A DNA stretch of 43,127 nucleotides from Paracoccus subflavus (GTDB lineage Bacteria > Pseudomonadota > Alphaproteobacteria > Rhodobacterales > Rhodobacteraceae): assembly GCF_004310345.1 (NCBI RefSeq), contig NZ_SISK01000016.1:1-43127 (forward strand). The letters run 5' to 3'. Below, piece by piece: positions 40,959 to 43,127 of the stretch. Within the stretch, counting starts at the first letter, position 1, and every line of letters starts with the position of its first letter. The notes beneath the pieces are model-generated. The model saw only the letters and a list, made by a program, of their open reading frames with translations. It had not been told where the DNA came from and ran no database searches. The translations under genes and the position numbers were made by a program.

Positions 40959-40981
40959 CTGTTTGCGAAGTATATAATCGC
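40959..40981 (-). repeat. Right terminal inverted repeat of the IS1595 element
   Basis: The reverse complement reads GCGATTATATAC, then TTCGCAAACAG, against ATTGCAAATAG at the left end: 20 of 23 identical. It marks the right boundary of the element. The 106 bases between the small acidic gene and this repeat show no other feature. Confidence 0.85.
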
Positions 40982-41040
40982 CATAACTTTGCCCGTGGAA
41001 AGGAAGGATCTTAAATACAGCGTGACTAATCATTCCGCCC

Positions 41041-41670
41041 AGCGCGGCCGCGCAGGTCCACAGGTGGCTGCGCCGACGCGTGCAGCAGGGCGAACTGCCG
41101 CCCGGAGCGTGCATCAGCCAGACCGAGATCGCTTCCATGATGGTCATCAGCCGCCTGGCCGGCGAAGGCTTGGCCAAGGTCTGGCCGCAGCGCGGGACCT
41201 TTGTCAGCCGGATTTCGATTTCGGCTGTTTTGTCGGCGCGCTTCATCCGCGAGGCGGTCGAGGCCAACCTGGCCCGGATCGTCGCCGCATCCTGCCAAAC
41301 GGATGCTCTGACCAGGATGCAAGAGGAAATCGCCCTTCAGCATCGCGCCGATCAGGCAGCGGATGTCGAGAGCTTCATCGAATCAGACGATCGTTTCCAC
41401 CAACTTCTGGCCCGTGCCGCAGGGCAGGAACCTGTCTGGGCGGCTCTGGATCGCCTCAAGGCGCAGATGAACCGGTTGCGGTACCTGTCGATGCAGAGCT
41501 TGACCGCAGCCTGACCATCGGCCAGCACCAGCAGATTCTGGATGCCCTGCGGCAGAGAGATCGTGACGCTGCCGAAAATGCCATGCGCAACCATCTGTGC
41601 CCGATGCTGACCGAAATCCCGTTGATGGTGGCGGCCCAGCCCGACTATTTCACCGATTGGAAGAAGATTC
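41041..41670 (+). pseudogene. GntR/FCD-family regulator, broken (UxuR-like)
   Basis: Residues of a GntR regulator are readable: A-A-Q-V-H-R-W-L-R, then G-E-L-P-P-G-A and S-Q-T-E-I-A of the winged helix, followed by P-Q-R-G-T-F-V-S-R-I-S. The FCD domain follows with F-I-R-E-A-V-E-A-N-L-A-R-I, D-D-R-F-H-Q-L-L-A-R-A-A-G-Q and L-D-R-L-K-A-Q-M-N-R-L-R. About ten residues after V-I-S-R are deleted in the recognition-helix region. The frame shifts near 41512, after which G-Q-H-Q-Q-I-L-D-A-L and V-A-A-Q-P-D-Y-F-T-D-W continue in another frame. The FCD ending resembles uronate regulators, which fits the downstream kdgK. The 5' end merges into the IS1595 flank without a clear start codon. Confidence 0.82.
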
Positions 41671-41671
41671 G

Positions 41672-41853
41672 ATGCAGCACGCATGGCACGGACCCGATCC
41701 GCATATCTCTGTCACCACGGCCGCGATCCGGTTTGACATCCGGCGGATTTTTCCATCCTTGGTGCCGGCCAGCCCGGCCTTTGGGCGTTTCGAGGGGCCG
41801 GCAGCCCGGCGTGGTCCGGGACTGGTCCTGTTCTGCCGCCCCGGACCTGCATA
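41672..41853 (+). pseudogene. Possible remnant of mannonate dehydratase start (uxuA)
   Basis: A short frame starts M-Q-H-A-W and continues H-G-P-D-P-H-I-S, which can be read as a damaged version of the UxuA N-terminus (family members start like M-x-x-T-W-R-W-x-G-P). The rest is Pro/Arg-rich and not recognisable. It lies between the broken GntR gene and kdgK, where a uxuA gene would be expected in a glucuronate operon. Weak evidence; it may simply be non-coding. Confidence 0.25.
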
Positions 41854-42756
41854 ATGCCGCGCATCCTGTCGTTGGGCGAGGCGATGGTGGAACTGGGCCG
41901 GGCGGACCACCCTGACCTGTGGCGGCCGGGCATCGCGGGCGACACGCTGAACACCGCCTGGTATCTGCGCCGGTTGCTGGGCGCGGATTGGCAGGTCGAT
42001 TACTTGTCGCGCGTGGGCACGGGCGCGTTTTCCCAGCAGATGGTGGATTTTCTGGCGGCCCCGGGGGTCGGCACCACCCATATCGGGCGCGATCCGGACC
42101 GGGAAATCGGGCTGTATGCCATCGGTCTGACGAACGGCGAACGCAGTTTCGCCTATTGGCACGACACATCCGCGGCCCGGGGGCTGGCGGATGATCCGGC
42201 GGTCCTGGACGCGGCGCTCGACGGGGCGACGGTCGCCTATTTCTCGGGAATCACGATGGCGATCCTGCCGCCGGAAGCCCGCACGAACCTGTTGGGGGCG
42301 CTGGCGCGGGCCCGGACGACAGGGACGCGCGTGGTCTTTGACCCGAACCTGCGCCCGCGCCTGCGGACTGATGCGGGCATCATGCGGCAGGGCATCAGCG
42401 ATGCGGCGGCGGGCGCCGATCTGGTGCTGCCCAGCTTTGACGACGAAGCGGTGCATTTTGGCGATGCCGACCCCCAGGCAACCGTCACGCGCTATCTGGC
42501 ACGGGGCGCGGGGCAGGTGGTGGTCAAGAACGGCGGCGGGTCGATCCGCTTTGGCGGGCACGAGGGTTTCGGGATCATCACCGGCCTTGAACCTGAAACC
42601 CCCGCGGACAGAACGGCGGCAGGCGACAGCTTCAACGCCGGCTATCTGGCGGCCTGGTTGTCGGGCGCGGATTGCGCGGCGGCGATTGCGGCGGGACACG
42701 ACCTCAGCCGCAAGGTGATCCGCCATCGCGGTGCCCTGGTGGCCGAGGGGCTGTAG
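41854..42756 (+). CDS. kdgK: 2-keto-3-deoxygluconate kinase (PfkB family)
   Basis: A 300-residue sugar kinase of the PfkB/ribokinase family that phosphorylates 2-keto-3-deoxygluconate in hexuronate breakdown (Entner-Doudoroff entry). The N-terminal P-R-I-L-S-L-G-E-A-M-V-E-L is typical, and F-D-P-N-L-R-P-R-L follows (about residues 167-175). The second PfkB signature is A-A-G-D-S-F-N-A-G-Y-L with catalytic Asp258. The frame is complete, unlike the genes on both sides. No obvious ribosome site stands before the ATG (GGACCTGCATA). A fructokinase-type specificity cannot be excluded from sequence alone. Confidence 0.82.
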   Translation: MPRILSLGEAMVELGRADHPDLWRPGIAGDTLNTAWYLRRLLGADWQVDYLSRVGTGAFSQQMVDFLAAPGVGTTHIGRDPDREIGLYAIGLTNGERSFAYWHDTSAARGLADDPAVLDAALDGATVAYFSGITMAILPPEARTNLLGALARARTTGTRVVFDPNLRPRLRTDAGIMRQGISDAAAGADLVLPSFDDEAVHFGDADPQATVTRYLARGAGQVVVKNGGGSIRFGGHEGFGIITGLEPETPADRTAAGDSFNAGYLAAWLSGADCAAAIAAGHDLSRKVIRHRGALVAEGL

Positions 42757-42776
42757 GGGTGGGGTTCACCCCATCC
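42757..42776. terminator. Hairpin between convergent kdgK and dehydrogenase fragment
   Basis: GGGTGGGG (42757-42764) and CCCCATCC (42769-42776) pair over eight positions, with one G-T wobble and a TTCA loop, directly after the kdgK stop. It overlaps the stop codon of the convergent gene fragment. No T-run is present, so it is a weak, possibly bidirectional terminator. Confidence 0.45.
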
Positions 42777-43009
42777 GTTCGGCGACCATGGCCCGCGTGC
42801 CGTTCCGCACCAGACCCGATAGCGCCGCCGCCAGCTCTGCCGCAAAGCCTGGATCGCTGCGCAGGGCGGGGGGGAACACCTCGGCCATTCCCAGGAACCC
42901 TGCCACCGTTCGCGCCGGATTGTCCTGCCACGGCGCGACCCGCCGTCCGGAAACACAGGCAAGCGGCAGGACCGGCTGCCAGACTTCCAACTCTGAACAA
43001 GACGCGCGC
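42766..43009 (-). pseudogene. Mannitol dehydrogenase/fructuronate reductase family, C-terminal fragment
   Basis: The last roughly 80 residues of a polyol dehydrogenase of the mannitol dehydrogenase family: L-P-L-A-C, then A-R-T-V-A-G-F-L-G-M-A-E-V-F-P-P-A-L-R-S-D-P-G-F-A-A-E-L. The segment between L-P-L-A-C and the F-L-G-M helix is shorter than in intact members, so an internal deletion is likely. The 5' part is cut off by the IS5-type element beginning at the CTAG at 43010. Next to kdgK, a fructuronate reductase (uxuB) is the most logical original function. Confidence 0.68.
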
Positions 43010-43127
43010 CTAGTGTCTGGACCCATAAACGGGATTCCCCGCTGGGCCGAAGTGTGATTCCCTGCGGTTTGAAGCAGGAGGACGGACATGGCTTCGGAGT
43101 TCTGGTTAAGCGACGCGCAGTTTGAAC
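43010..43127 (+). mobile_element. 5' end of an IS5-family insertion sequence (runs off the window)
   Basis: Begins at CTAG (43010-43013) with an end sequence related to the IS fragment at 1-133. A leader with a GCAGGAGG ribosome site leads to an IS5-type transposase start. It interrupts the polyol dehydrogenase fragment. Confidence 0.75.
43088..43127 (+). CDS. IS5-family transposase, N-terminal start (partial)
   Basis: The first 13 codons: M-A-S-E-F-W-L-S-D-A-Q-F-E, the usual opening of IS5-family transposases (F-W-L-S-D-A-Q-F). GGAGGACGGAC precedes the ATG. The remainder lies beyond the window. It has the same orientation as the transposase tail at 1-120. Confidence 0.85.
   Translation, partial: MASEFWLSDAQFE

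Larger units (their letters stand above)
38792..40981 (+). mobile_element. IS1595-family element with DUF3800 cargo and structured RNA
   Basis: About 2.2 kb bounded by 23-nt terminal inverted repeats (38792-38814 and 40959-40981) that agree at 20 of 23 positions, including a perfect GCGATTATATAC outer block. Inside, in order, are an IS1595-type transposase (+), a cloverleaf-forming segment, a DUF3800 gene (-) and a 61-codon frame (+). Base composition is clearly lower in GC than the surrounding genes. Passenger genes are known in several IS1595 subgroups. No convincing 8-bp target duplication is visible: the left flank is TAAAAAAA and the right flank CATAACTT. The flank may have been rearranged after insertion. 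Confidence 0.85.

Noticed and set aside
1..43127. CRISPR array
   Set aside because: No regularly spaced short direct repeats are visible anywhere in the window.

Overview
This is a GC-rich window with tightly packed genes, many joined by 4-nt ATGA stop/start overlaps. It looks chromosomal and alphaproteobacterial, most likely from the Rhodobacteraceae and Paracoccus-like. The reasons are the divergent mutM / ubiE-ubiB arrangement, the FlaF/FlbT-type flagellin locus, an aglEFGAK alpha-glucoside operon, a PQQ operon with the quinoprotein relay proteins, and a gcv operon behind a tandem glycine riboswitch. The genus is inferred from gene content only.

Layout. 1-133: 3' end of an IS5-family element that stops at the stop codon of mutM. 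130-3335: mutM, then ubiE-ubiB. 3332-13471: a module for PQQ-linked periplasmic oxidation. It holds two small exported proteins of unknown function, a FIST sensor / hybrid kinase / LuxR-type regulator operon, a cysteine hydrolase, pqqABCDE with a terminator-like hairpin after pqqA, a SoxYZ-like carrier and a divergent zinc metallohydrolase. No PQQ dehydrogenase is present in the window. 13540-19863: aglEFGAK, for alpha-glucoside uptake and hydrolysis. 19942-24060: a GAF-Fis regulator without an AAA+ domain, a perfect palindromic operator candidate, an aldehyde dehydrogenase, two large inverted repeats, DNA topoisomerase IB and DUF779. 24114-25478: argC and trxC, convergent. 25556-30213: gcvTHP on the minus strand with its riboswitch. 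30294-32735: an SDR gene, then about 1.6 kb of decayed DNA with an rpe pseudogene. 32736-38361: flagellar genes (flgD, fliK, rod-binding protein, a small protein, flagellin, flaF, flbT, DUF1217). 38362-43127: a degraded region with a LacI remnant, an IS1595-type element, a broken GntR gene, an intact kdgK, a mannitol-dehydrogenase-family fragment, and the 5' end of another IS5-family element.

The most unusual part is 38792-40981. Closely matching 23-nt terminal inverted repeats enclose an IS1595-family transposase, a convergent DUF3800 gene, a 61-codon acidic reading frame head-to-head with it, and a roughly 96-nt sequence that folds into a cloverleaf of three hairpins closed by a 16-bp helix. 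This looks like a transposon carrying a DUF3800 protein together with a structured RNA. Conserved RNA motifs near DUF3800 genes have been described by comparative genomics; whether this is one of them needs a covariance-model search.

Functional links. The PQQ module makes and handles the cofactor for alcohol oxidation. The aldehyde dehydrogenase module would remove the aldehyde products. Agl imports alpha-glucosides. Gcv makes C1 units in response to glycine. The right edge is under decay, with several frameshifted sugar-metabolism genes around insertion elements.
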